Below, in pieces: positions 7,942-14,422 of a stretch of DNA of 14,422 nt. The notes beneath the pieces were generated by a model. That model made no database searches and was not told the origin of the DNA. It saw only the letters and a program-made list of their open reading frames with translations. A program made the translations under genes and the position numbers. Numbering within the stretch: the first letter of the stretch is position 1; each line of letters starts with the position of its first letter. Source of the stretch: Flammeovirgaceae bacterium UBA5867 (GTDB lineage Bacteria > Bacteroidota > Bacteroidia > Cytophagales > Cyclobacteriaceae); assembly GCA_002432545.1 (NCBI GenBank), contig DJFR01000040.1, forward strand, positions 72,450 to 86,871. The letters run 5' to 3'.

Positions 7942-8535
7942 TTATTCAATCCAAAATGCTTTTTCTTTCATTAACATCAAAGCGATGCCGGCTACTGCAG
8001 ATGAAATAACCATCTTCCAGTCTCTGCGGTTCACACCAAACAAATCCACCAAAAGAAAGCTGGCCGATAAAAAGATGGCAACAATAATTATCTGGCCTAC
8101 CTCCAGGCCAAGATTAAAGGCCAATAGCTGGGATATAATTCGTTCATCTTTACCCAAAATACTTTTCAGGTAATTTGAAAACCCCAGCCCGTGTATCAAT
8201 CCGAAAAATGCCGCGAAAAAATAGTTAAGGTGTACCGGTCGGCCCGAAAGGTTTTCTTCATTCTTAAACAGGTTCGAACCGGCTGTAATAAAAATGGTAA
8301 GCGGTATAAGAAATTCAATGAGGTCGGCTTTGATGGTAACAATTTCAAGTGTTGATAAAGCCAGTGTAACAGAGTGCCCGATTGTAAAAGCTGTAACGAG
8401 AATGAGCACCTGCCGCCAGTCGCGCATCAGGTACAGAGCGCATAATGCAACTACAAATAAGATATGATCATAACCATTTGCGTAATCCAGAATGTGGTCT
8501 TTTCCTAAACCAAAATAGAGTTGAAACTCGCTCAT
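7942..8535 (-). CDS. HupE/UreJ-like integral membrane protein (197 aa)
   Basis: A hydrophobic protein with about six membrane segments (roughly 24-37, 42-60, 73-90, 103-121, 136-165, 173-190) and no cleavable signal peptide. Histidines and acids sit in or beside helices: DH at 13-14, GYDHILF at 22-28, IGHS at 52-55, HGLGFS at 115-120 and LGLEVGQ at 142-148. This is the pattern of the HupE/UreJ family, whose classical members are nickel or cobalt permeases next to hydrogenase and urease genes. No such enzyme is encoded here, so the metal and direction of transport cannot be named. Longer members carry a soluble N-terminal domain, which is absent here. The gene leads the minus-strand unit into M1 paralog 3 and is divergent from the DUF6702 gene. 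Confidence 0.83.
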   Translation of the reverse strand: MSEFQLYFGLGKDHILDYANGYDHILFVVALCALYLMRDWRQVLILVTAFTIGHSVTLALSTLEIVTIKADLIEFLIPLTIFITAGSNLFKNEENLSGRPVHLNYFFAAFFGLIHGLGFSNYLKSILGKDERIISQLLAFNLGLEVGQIIIVAIFLSASFLLVDLFGVNRRDWKMVISSAVAGIALMLMKEKAFWIE

Positions 8536-8565
8536 AATTAATACTATGAAAAATTAAAAAGGCCA

Positions 8566-8573
8566 CAAGTATA
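8566..8573 (-). promoter_or_regulatory. Possible -7 box for the HupE-M1 operon
   Basis: On the minus strand this reads TATACTTG, one mismatch from the Bacteroidota -7 consensus TAnnTTTG, about 30 bases upstream of the HupE-like start codon. No clear -33 TTG lies at the usual distance, so the call is tentative. Confidence 0.4.
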
Positions 8574-8686
8574 GGAGATAATTTTGATATAGAGATTAGG
8601 TATTTTATGGGGTGTGCGGTTCTCCCGACCAACCGTATCTGAGCAAATCGGTACATGACCGGTAGTCGATTTCTTTTTTTCGGTAT

Positions 8687-8694
8687 TATTTTTG
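8687..8694 (+). promoter_or_regulatory. Probable -7 box for the DUF6702 gene
   Basis: TATTTTTG matches TAnnTTTG exactly and lies 34 bases before the ATG at 8729, leaving a short leader. The -33 region is T-rich but lacks an exact TTG. It shares the 193-base divergent intergenic region with the HupE-side promoter. Weak inverted repeats (CGGTT 8617-8621 with AACCG 8631-8635) lie between the two candidate sites. Confidence 0.55.
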
Positions 8695-8728
8695 GATCTT
8701 CAATTTCAAGATTCAGCAAAGAAATTTC

Positions 8729-9229
8729 ATGGTCACATCTATTCTATCATTTGTTCAGAGCATAACTTTTGTGTTGATGCTGCATCCGCTTCATGTTTCG
8801 GTGACTGAAATAGAGTACGATGAAAAGGACAAAGCGCTGGAGATTATGATGCGTGTATTTATAGATGACCTGGAGTTGACGATGCGCAACCGGTTGAACC
8901 AACCGGAACTTGATATTACCGAGCCGAAAGGTATTACGCTCGATCAAATGATGACACCTTACCTGGCAGAGCATTTTAAGGTAATGCTGGATAACAAAGC
9001 ACAGAAAATCAAATATCTCGGCCACGAGAAAGAAGGCGAGGCTTTTATCTTTTTTATCGAGGTAGAAAATGTTAAAAAATGGAAAGCGATACAGGTGATG
9101 AACAACATCATTATGGAAACGCATGAAGACCAATCGAACCTGGTGCACGTAACAGTGCGCGGTAAAGTAAAGAGTCTTCGCCTTACTAAAAGTACCCCTG
9201 CCGATGTATTAACATTTGATGCGAAATAA
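8729..9229 (+). CDS. DUF6702 family envelope protein (166 aa)
   Basis: The N-terminus (residues 1-18) is hydrophobic and looks like an export signal, although no good A-x-A cleavage site is visible. It is followed directly by HPLHVSVTEIEYDEK at 19-33, the hallmark start of the DUF6702 family. The rest is soluble, about 145 residues of predicted alternating strands, with further histidines at 82, 99, 132 and 140. The function of DUF6702 is not established. In other Bacteroidota I recall it beside a HupE/UreJ-like gene and an M1 peptidase gene, as here. The placement of histidine right after the signal resembles the soluble N-terminal domain of longer HupE/UreJ proteins, so it may be the detached extracytoplasmic half of that transporter. 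It is divergent from that gene and 72 bases before gldB. Confidence 0.78.
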   Translation: MVTSILSFVQSITFVLMLHPLHVSVTEIEYDEKDKALEIMMRVFIDDLELTMRNRLNQPELDITEPKGITLDQMMTPYLAEHFKVMLDNKAQKIKYLGHEKEGEAFIFFIEVENVKKWKAIQVMNNIIMETHEDQSNLVHVTVRGKVKSLRLTKSTPADVLTFDAK

Positions 9230-9301
9230 AGTGAAAGCTTTACCCGTTGTTCTTCATGTTGTAAAATATTCGATCTTCGCAGCAAATTAAGAACGTAACA
9301 C

Positions 9302-10312
9302 ATGAAGATATCAGTGCTCGCTGCTGTATTGCTTATACTCCTGGCAGCCGGTTGTACAAAGGATGAGCAGGACGAGTGTGTCTTTAAGCCGGATACATCG
9401 GGGAAAGTAGCCGTAGTGCTTGAGCCGCTTCAGGATTCTATCGTGAATATAAAAAGTAAAGATGCACTGGTTGCTCTCTTTACACGCGAGCCGTTGATAC
9501 GTGACTATATTTTCAGAAGAACAGAATACCCCAGCGATTCTGTTTTTCTCGATGAACTTTATAGCCGCTTTAACAATCCGCATTTCGATACATTACTGCT
9601 TGAAACAAAACGCGTCTTTGGCGATGCTTCCGGATTAAAAGCTGAATTTGAAGAAGCATTCACGAACATCAAATATTATTATCCGGATTTCAATCCTCCC
9701 CGCATTCAGACTATAATTTCCGGTCTTGATACAGATATGCTTGTTACAGACTCGCTCATTATTGTAAGTCTTGATTTCTATTTGGGCAGAGGAGCAAAGT
9801 ATCGTCCGAAGAATGTATATAATTATATATTGAGGAAGTACGATCCGGAAGATATAGTGCCATCAGCCATGCTGATCTATGGTATAGATGGTCGCTTTAA
9901 TAAAACGGACATGAATGACAAAACGGTGCTGGCCGATATGATTGCGTATGGTAAGGCATTTTACTTTGCCAAGCACATGTTGCCCTGCACACCGGATAGT
10001 ACATTGATCTGGTATACACCGGAGGAAATAAAAGGCTCGCGTGCCAATGAAGATCTGATCTGGGCACGGTTCATCGAAAGCAATGTGCTGTTTGCTACGA
10101 GTCACGTTGTAAAAAAAGATTATCTGGGTGAGCGTCCTGTTACCATTCAGGTTGGTGAGAAATGTCCGGGAAGAATAGGACAATGGGTTGGATGGCGCAT
10201 CGTCAACAAGTATATGGAGTCACATACCGATGTTGCTCTGCCTCAGTTAATGAATACAGCCAACGCACAGCAACTGTTTAAAGAATCGCACTATAAACCG
10301 GAGCGAAGGTAG
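9302..10312 (+). CDS. gldB: Gliding motility lipoprotein GldB
   Basis: The product has a lipoprotein signal with Cys at residue 18 (LLAAGC) and is otherwise soluble; 336 residues fits GldB. Recognisable family segments are PPRIQTIISG at 132-141, LDFYLG at 157-162, ADMIAYGKAFYFAKHMLP at 211-228 and PGRIGQWVGWRIVNKYM at 289-305. In Flavobacterium johnsoniae, GldB is an essential lipoprotein of gliding motility and the type IX secretion machinery. Its fold is thought to resemble zinc peptidases, but no HExxH is present here, so a structural rather than enzymatic role is expected. gldC, often a neighbour in flavobacteria, is absent, which suits a Cytophagales arrangement with tpiA and prmA. Only a poor promoter match lies upstream (GATCTTCG at 9272-9279). 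Confidence 0.88.
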   Translation: MKISVLAAVLLILLAAGCTKDEQDECVFKPDTSGKVAVVLEPLQDSIVNIKSKDALVALFTREPLIRDYIFRRTEYPSDSVFLDELYSRFNNPHFDTLLLETKRVFGDASGLKAEFEEAFTNIKYYYPDFNPPRIQTIISGLDTDMLVTDSLIIVSLDFYLGRGAKYRPKNVYNYILRKYDPEDIVPSAMLIYGIDGRFNKTDMNDKTVLADMIAYGKAFYFAKHMLPCTPDSTLIWYTPEEIKGSRANEDLIWARFIESNVLFATSHVVKKDYLGERPVTIQVGEKCPGRIGQWVGWRIVNKYMESHTDVALPQLMNTANAQQLFKESHYKPERR

Positions 10313-10342
10313 CACGGAAGCGAAAGTTTAAAGGGTAAAGTA

Positions 10343-10363
10343 TAAAGCAGGCTTTCTGCTTTA
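10343..10363 (+). other. Small hairpin between gldB and tpiA
   Basis: TAAAGCAG (10343-10350) pairs with CTGCTTTA (10356-10363) around a 5-base loop. It follows the gldB stop by 30 bases but has no T tract, and it covers the expected -33 region of the tpiA promoter. It could be a weak terminator, an operator, or chance. Confidence 0.35.
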
Positions 10364-10375
10364 AGGTTCTCCTCC

Positions 10376-10383
10376 TATCTTTG
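10376..10383 (+). promoter_or_regulatory. Probable -7 box for tpiA-prmA
   Basis: TATCTTTG is an exact match to TAnnTTTG, 37 bases before the tpiA start codon. The -33 region reads TTTCTG, a partial match. It suggests that tpiA and prmA start from their own promoter rather than depending on gldB. Confidence 0.65.
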
Positions 10384-10420
10384 GGCCTCAGAAAAATTTC
10401 AACCTTAATATCAAAACACT

Positions 10421-11182
10421 ATGCGCCAGAAAATTGTAGCCGGTAACTGGAAGATGAACAAGACTCTTGAAGAAGCAAATATACTTGCATCTGAAATAAC
10501 AGGTATGGTTGCCGATGAAGTAAAGGGTGATGCAAAAGTTATTTTTTGTGTTCCGTTTCCGTACCTGTTGCCTATTAAAAATCAGTTGGGTAACAACGGC
10601 CGCATAGCCATTGGTGCACAGAACTGCAGCGAACATGAAGCGGGCGCATATACTGGTGAGGTATCAGCACCGATGCTTAAATCGATGGGAATACCATATG
10701 TTATTCTTGGCCATAGTGAACGCAGACAATATTTTGGTGAAGACGGAAAGTTACTGGCGAAGAAAATTGATGTTGCTCTTAAGCACGGTTTGATTCCGAT
10801 CTACTGCTGCGGGGAGCCTCTTGAAGTACGCGAGAGCAACGGACATGAAGCACTGGTAAAGAAACAAGTCGAGGAAAGTTTATTTCACCTGAGCGCAGAT
10901 GTTATAAAAACAATCGTGATTGCTTACGAACCGGTATGGGCAATCGGTACAGGTAAAACGGCATCGGCACAACAAGCGCAGGATATGCATGCTGTTATTC
11001 GTAAACACATCGCTGCGAAGTATGGCCAGTCCGTTGCAGACGCAGTAGCTATTTTATATGGAGGTAGTGTAAACGCTGCCAACGCAAAAGAACTTTTTGC
11101 CTGCCCGGATGTGGATGGTGGTCTGGTGGGTGGAGCATCGCTCAAGTCAAGAGAGTTTACAGAAGTTATCAAAGGTGCCTGA
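10421..11182 (+). CDS. tpiA: Triosephosphate isomerase
   Basis: This cytoplasmic TIM-barrel enzyme interconverts dihydroxyacetone phosphate and glyceraldehyde 3-phosphate in glycolysis and gluconeogenesis. At 253 residues it has the standard length. Active-site residues are all visible: N9 and K11 in AGNWKMN, H98 in ILGHSERR, and the catalytic base E170 in AYEPVWAIGTGKTAS, which also holds the flexible lid loop. The phosphate-binding segments ILYGGSVNAAN (211-221) and GGLVGGASLK (233-242) are intact. The start codon is supported by the usual MRQKIVAGNWK beginning. prmA follows after 12 bases, so the two are probably cotranscribed. Confidence 0.98.
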   Translation: MRQKIVAGNWKMNKTLEEANILASEITGMVADEVKGDAKVIFCVPFPYLLPIKNQLGNNGRIAIGAQNCSEHEAGAYTGEVSAPMLKSMGIPYVILGHSERRQYFGEDGKLLAKKIDVALKHGLIPIYCCGEPLEVRESNGHEALVKKQVEESLFHLSADVIKTIVIAYEPVWAIGTGKTASAQQAQDMHAVIRKHIAAKYGQSVADAVAILYGGSVNAANAKELFACPDVDGGLVGGASLKSREFTEVIKGA

Positions 11183-11194
11183 TCGATTTTTTCA

Positions 11195-12028
11195 ATGATG
11201 TATTATACCCGCCTCCAAGTAATCTGTAATCCTGATTTTGCTGAAATCCTGATGGCTGAAATCGCGGAGGCGGGCTTCGATACTTTTATGGAAACGGAAA
11301 AAGGATTCGAAGCTTATGTTGAATTGGAGAAGTTCGATAAGGAACAACTGCAGTATATAAAAGACAGATATAGCGATCAGACCCCGCTCATCTTTTACCA
11401 GGATCGTATTCAGAAACAAAACTGGAATGAAGAGTGGGAGAAAAGTTATCAACCTATTATTGTTGACGACAAGTGTTTGATCCGTGCCGAGTTTCACAAG
11501 ATCGATAAAGTATATCCATACGTTATTACGATCACTCCGAAGATGTCGTTCGGAACAGGCCATCATCAAACTACATATTTAATGGTGAAGGCTCAGATAG
11601 ACATCGATCATGAAAATAAGCGTGTGATGGATGCCGGTTGTGGAACCGCTATACTATCGATCATGGCATCGAAGCGGGGAGCGAAAGAAGTTGTAGCTTT
11701 TGATATCGATGAGTGGAGCGTTATCAACGGGAAAGAAAACATCGAAGTAAATAACTGTAACAACATCTCTCTTCAGCAAGGTAAACTCAGTGAAGTAAAT
11801 ATCACGGGCACATTCGACATTGTACTTGCCAACATCAACAAGAATGTTTTGCTGGATGAAATAAAACTTTATCAGGAGTATCTTGTTCCCGGAGGTTTAC
11901 TTTTATTAAGCGGATTTTATACACATGATATAGCAGACCTTTTAAAAGAAGGCTCAACCTATAATTTGAAAGAAGTTAGTCGCGATGAACGCGAAACCTG
12001 GGCTTCTTTACTATTGAAGAAAGACTAA
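11195..12028 (+). CDS. prmA: Ribosomal protein L11 methyltransferase
   Basis: PrmA uses S-adenosylmethionine to methylate amino groups of ribosomal protein L11. At 277 residues it is slightly short for the family, as in other Bacteroidota. The N-terminal substrate-recognition domain covers about 1-95. The linker motif MSFGTGHHQTT is at 117-127, SAM-binding motif I DAGCGTAILS is at 146-155, the acidic end of strand 2 is D170 in AFDID, and LANINKNVLL at 211-220 is the motif IV region typical of PrmA. Two adjacent ATG codons (11195 and 11198) are both possible starts. It lies 12 bases after tpiA and has no separate promoter visible, so it should be expressed with tpiA. No hairpin terminator is seen in the 129 bases that follow. 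Confidence 0.95.
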   Translation: MMYYTRLQVICNPDFAEILMAEIAEAGFDTFMETEKGFEAYVELEKFDKEQLQYIKDRYSDQTPLIFYQDRIQKQNWNEEWEKSYQPIIVDDKCLIRAEFHKIDKVYPYVITITPKMSFGTGHHQTTYLMVKAQIDIDHENKRVMDAGCGTAILSIMASKRGAKEVVAFDIDEWSVINGKENIEVNNCNNISLQQGKLSEVNITGTFDIVLANINKNVLLDEIKLYQEYLVPGGLLLLSGFYTHDIADLLKEGSTYNLKEVSRDERETWASLLLKKD

Positions 12029-12084
12029 TCACAAAGTTTTCAAAATAATCTAACGATTGCGTTGCATTAAGCATCCCCAAGTTT

Positions 12085-12114
12085 TTGTTCCCTTGTCTGG
12101 CGTTTCTATCTTTA
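12085..12114 (+). promoter_or_regulatory. Probable nadK promoter
   Basis: A -33 TTG at 12085-12087 and a -7 box TATCTTTA at 12107-12114 are 19 bases apart, the spacing expected for the Bacteroidota primary sigma factor. The -7 box differs from TAnnTTTG only in its last base. The start codon is 43 bases downstream. Confidence 0.6.
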
Positions 12115-12157
12115 AGATGAAAAAACGACTCAACGCAAAAACTTAAACCGGAGCATC

Positions 12158-13033
12158 ATGCGCATTGCTGTACATGGAAAGGAATTCAATCGCCAGACAG
12201 CACCTTTTATTGCCCGTATCTTTGAAGTACTGCAACAGTACAATTCAGAAATTCTGGTTTCAGAAAAATTCGGCAAGTATCTCCGTACTCCGGCATTCAA
12301 GAATATAAAGTTCGAAACCTTTAACACCGGTGATGCACTGACCGGTGTCAATGCCATGGTGAGTGTTGGTGGTGATGGTACTTTACTGGACTCCGTAACA
12401 CATATAGGTAAAGAAGAGATTCCGGTGCTGGGTATAAATACCGGCCGACTGGGATTTTTGGCAACGAATAGTAAAGAGGAAGTTGAGCAGGCTGTAACCA
12501 AGGTATGTGAAGGTGCCTATAAAATAGACTTGCGTTCTGTATTAAAGTTGGAGACAAATCAGGATGTATTTGGTAATCTCAACTTTGCCCTCAATGATGT
12601 TACTATCGTGAAGAAAGACAGCTCTTCAATGATCACCATCCATACCTATATTGACGGTGAATTTTTAAACTCATACTGGGCAGACGGAATTATTGTAGCA
12701 ACGCCAACGGGATCAACCGGCTATTCACTAAGTTGTGGAGGACCCTTGATCTTTCCGCGGTCGGGCAACTTCGTAATAACACCTGTTAGTCCACACAATC
12801 TAACGGTGCGCCCCATTGTTGTGGCCGATGAATCTGAAATTACTTTTGGTGTTGAAGGAAGAAGCAAAAAATTTTTAGTATCACTCGATTCGCGTGTTGC
12901 TTCTGTAGATGCAACCATTAAATTGAGGGTATCGAAAGCCGATTTTAAGGTAAAACTGATCCAATTAGAGGGTCAACATTACTTTAAAACCCTTCGCCAA
13001 AAACTAAACTGGGGATTAGACATTCGGAATTAA
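12158..13033 (+). CDS. nadK: NAD kinase
   Basis: This cytoplasmic enzyme phosphorylates NAD to NADP using ATP or polyphosphate. At 291 residues it has the usual bacterial length. The signature GGDGT is at 71-75 with catalytic D73, followed by NTGRLGFLA at 94-102, the LND site at 145-147, and the long conserved segment DGIIVATPTGSTGYS at 176-190 with the GGPL that follows. PHNLTVRPIV in the C-terminal domain also fits. GGAG at 12149-12152 is a plausible ribosome-binding site for this start, better than for most genes here. The following DUF6089 gene begins 38 bases downstream. nadK next to DUF6089 genes is a common Bacteroidota arrangement. Confidence 0.97.
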   Translation: MRIAVHGKEFNRQTAPFIARIFEVLQQYNSEILVSEKFGKYLRTPAFKNIKFETFNTGDALTGVNAMVSVGGDGTLLDSVTHIGKEEIPVLGINTGRLGFLATNSKEEVEQAVTKVCEGAYKIDLRSVLKLETNQDVFGNLNFALNDVTIVKKDSSSMITIHTYIDGEFLNSYWADGIIVATPTGSTGYSLSCGGPLIFPRSGNFVITPVSPHNLTVRPIVVADESEITFGVEGRSKKFLVSLDSRVASVDATIKLRVSKADFKVKLIQLEGQHYFKTLRQKLNWGLDIRN

Positions 13034-13037
13034 TATT

Positions 13038-13045
13038 TACTTTTG
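13038..13045 (+). promoter_or_regulatory. Probable -7 box for the DUF6089 genes
   Basis: TACTTTTG matches TAnnTTTG exactly, four bases after the nadK stop and 26 bases before the ATG at 13072. It would allow the two DUF6089 genes to be transcribed apart from nadK. The -33 element would lie inside the nadK end and is not a clear match. Confidence 0.55.
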
Positions 13046-13071
13046 TAATTCACTGATCTATAGACTTATTC

Positions 13072-14142
13072 ATGAGAAAGCTATTCTTGGTCTTAATCAC
13101 ATTCGTATTCGCCATGGGAGCGGAGGATGCTATTGCCCAAATGAACAGACGGGCAATCAAGAAAAACAATAAACGAATGATGACTTATCGCGGCCGCAAA
13201 TCATGGTTCGGTAAAGAAAAAGTTTATAGCATGGTGGGCGTTTCCGTAAATGCATTGAACTACTACGGAGACTTATCACCAAAACCAGGTCGCTTTAGTA
13301 CTGACATATCATTTACGAGACCAGCTATTGGTCTTTCTTTCGGACATCGCTTTGGTCCGCGCTATACGCTTACGGCTTCGTTCATGTATGGTACACTGCG
13401 TGGTGCTGACAATGAATCTGCGGATCCGGGCGATCTTGATAATGGTATCTATCGATTCAAGAGAAATCTTTCTTTCCGTAATCGCATAAAAGAACTTTCT
13501 GTCGTTGCCAGCATGGACTTGTTTGAAAACCAGGCAACGTATATTAGTCGTGTTGCGTGGACTCCATACGTGTTTGCTGGTCTCGCAGTGTTCCATCACA
13601 ACCCGCAGGCTCAGGCACCTGACACAGATCTGCAGGGTAATCCATTACCCGATGCAGGTAAATGGGTAGACCTTCAACCACTTGGAACTGAAGGGCAACA
13701 CGCTACACTCGAGGAAGGCGATGCTAACTATGGAATAAAACCTTATAAAAGAATTCAGATCTCTATACCATTTGGTATTGGCGCGCGTTTTAGACTAAAT
13801 GAACTGCTTGACCTTTCGGCAGAAATTGGATTCCGTTACTTGTTTACAGATTACATTGATGATGTAAGCAAGAGCTACGTAGACTTAGGCGTGTTTGGTA
13901 ACAACGAGCTTGCAAAATCTATGTCGTATCGTACAGGCGAGATATTACCGGGCGACCACACCTATGTTGGAAGAGATGGACAATCTTACAACGTAGTGGC
14001 TGGATACGGAGAAGAGTTTACGGATGGAGATGGTAACTCGAATTTGAGAGGGAGTAAAAACGATAAAGATATATTCATGGTGACATCGATAAAGCTTACA
14101 TATATACTTGGTAAATCTTTCCATAGAGCTAAATTCAGATGA
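13072..14142 (+). CDS. DUF6089 family outer-membrane beta-barrel-type protein (356 aa)
   Basis: Residues 1-22 are a signal peptide ending A-I-A before Q23, followed by a basic stretch (25-50). The body looks like an eight-stranded-type outer-membrane barrel, with alternating aromatic and polar strands: VGVSVNALNYYGDLSP at 55-70, IGLSFGHRFGPRYTLTASFMYG at 86-107, ELSVVASMDLFE at 141-152, QISIPFGIGARFRL at 229-242 and SAEIGFRYLFTDYIDDVS at 249-266. The last strand is VTSIKLTYILG at 337-347. NYxGDL and TDYIDDVS are the family marks I recognise. Long hydrophilic insertions at about 178-225 and 272-333 make it longer than the roughly 230-250 residues I expect for DUF6089, and would form surface loops. 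The molecular function is unknown; its place beside nadK, and usually uppS and bamA, suggests a role in the envelope. Confidence 0.82.
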   Translation: MRKLFLVLITFVFAMGAEDAIAQMNRRAIKKNNKRMMTYRGRKSWFGKEKVYSMVGVSVNALNYYGDLSPKPGRFSTDISFTRPAIGLSFGHRFGPRYTLTASFMYGTLRGADNESADPGDLDNGIYRFKRNLSFRNRIKELSVVASMDLFENQATYISRVAWTPYVFAGLAVFHHNPQAQAPDTDLQGNPLPDAGKWVDLQPLGTEGQHATLEEGDANYGIKPYKRIQISIPFGIGARFRLNELLDLSAEIGFRYLFTDYIDDVSKSYVDLGVFGNNELAKSMSYRTGEILPGDHTYVGRDGQSYNVVAGYGEEFTDGDGNSNLRGSKNDKDIFMVTSIKLTYILGKSFHRAKFR

Positions 14143-14422
14143 TGATTTTTGCCCGCCGGTTATCTATAGTTGTAGGAATAATCTTGCTAAGTGCGTCAGT
14201 GGCCTTAGCCCAACGCTCCGAAGTAGGATTCGGAATAGGAACATTCAACTATACCGGAGACCTGGTGAGGACTTACAATTTTAAATATTCAAGACCGGCT
14301 CTTACGGCCTTCTATCGCTCCAACCTCAGCAGCGTTGTGAGCTTTCGTGCAGCACTTACGGGCGGTCAGTTGAGTGCTTCTGAAAAGCCGATCGATGCAT
14401 TCGCCTCGAAGCGCGATGCTTC
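14139..14422 (+). CDS. Second DUF6089-like outer-membrane protein, N-terminal part only
   Basis: The frame is open from ATG at 14139 to the right edge (94 codons). The ATG overlaps the stop of the preceding gene as ATGATG, giving a 4-base overlap (or 1 base if the second ATG at 14142 is used), which indicates translational coupling. The product starts with a signal peptide ending A-L-A before Q. FGIGTFNYTGDL and then SRPALTAFYRSN follow, parallel to VNALNYYGDL and TRPAIGLSFGHR in the upstream gene, so this is a tandem paralog. Only the first barrel strands are in the window. Confidence 0.75.
   Translation, partial: MMIFARRLSIVVGIILLSASVALAQRSEVGFGIGTFNYTGDLVRTYNFKYSRPALTAFYRSNLSSVVSFRAALTGGQLSASEKPIDAFASKRDA

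Noticed and set aside
7942..8535. Naming the membrane protein a nickel permease for hydrogenase or urease.
   Set aside because: No hydrogenase, urease or nickel-handling gene is in the window, and the family covers proteins of unproved specificity.
8747..9148. A 133-codon minus-strand open frame opposite the DUF6702 gene.
   Set aside because: The plus-strand frame shows the DUF6702 start and better protein character; the antisense product has unnatural composition and no family resemblance.
9302..10312. GldB considered as an active zinc peptidase because of its fold family.
   Set aside because: No HExxH is present; the helix expected to carry it reads MIAYGKAFYFAKH.
12117..12146. A nine-codon reading frame (MKKRLNAKT) just before nadK that could be a leader peptide.
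   Set aside because: The predicted transcription start from the -7 box at 12107-12114 falls at or after its ATG, it has no ribosome-binding site, and nothing links its codons to regulation.

Overview
The window looks like chromosomal DNA of a Bacteroidota bacterium, most likely of the Cytophagales type. The evidence is a gliding-motility lipoprotein GldB, two Bacteroidota-restricted families (DUF6702 and DUF6089), several upstream sites that fit the Bacteroidota -7 promoter box TAnnTTTG, weak Shine-Dalgarno signals, and the neighbourhoods gldB-tpiA-prmA and nadK-DUF6089. No tRNA, rRNA, CRISPR array, insertion sequence or phage gene is visible, and no gene-free stretch exceeds 300 bases. Family names come from recognising sequence motifs by eye; no search was run.

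Left part (1-8535), all on the minus strand. In transcription order it holds a HupE/UreJ-like membrane protein, three tandem full-length paralogous secreted M1 metallopeptidases (741, 748 and 741 residues), and the N-terminal 304 residues of a secreted S9 (prolyl oligopeptidase type) peptidase that runs off the left edge. The membrane protein gene and the first peptidase gene are 15 bases apart. The second peptidase gene is followed by a good rho-independent terminator. The other two gaps hold an unusual heptad-based inverted repeat (5625-5695) and a long hairpin with a 12-bp perfect stem (937-990). Together this is a cell-envelope peptidase locus.

Middle (8536-9229). A 193-base divergent intergenic region separates the membrane protein gene from a plus-strand DUF6702 gene. 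DUF6702, HupE/UreJ-like protein and M1 peptidase in one neighbourhood is the most interesting association here. I propose that the first two form a split soluble-plus-membrane pair that handles a metal or another envelope factor connected with the metallopeptidases. That is inference.

Right part (9302-14422), all on the plus strand. It holds gldB (gliding and type IX secretion), tpiA (triosephosphate isomerase), prmA (ribosomal protein L11 methyltransferase), nadK (NAD kinase), a DUF6089 outer-membrane-type protein, and the start of a second DUF6089-like gene overlapping the first by 4 bases. This is a housekeeping and envelope-biogenesis stretch; in related genomes the DUF6089 genes usually precede isoprenyl transferase and bamA, which would lie just beyond the right edge.
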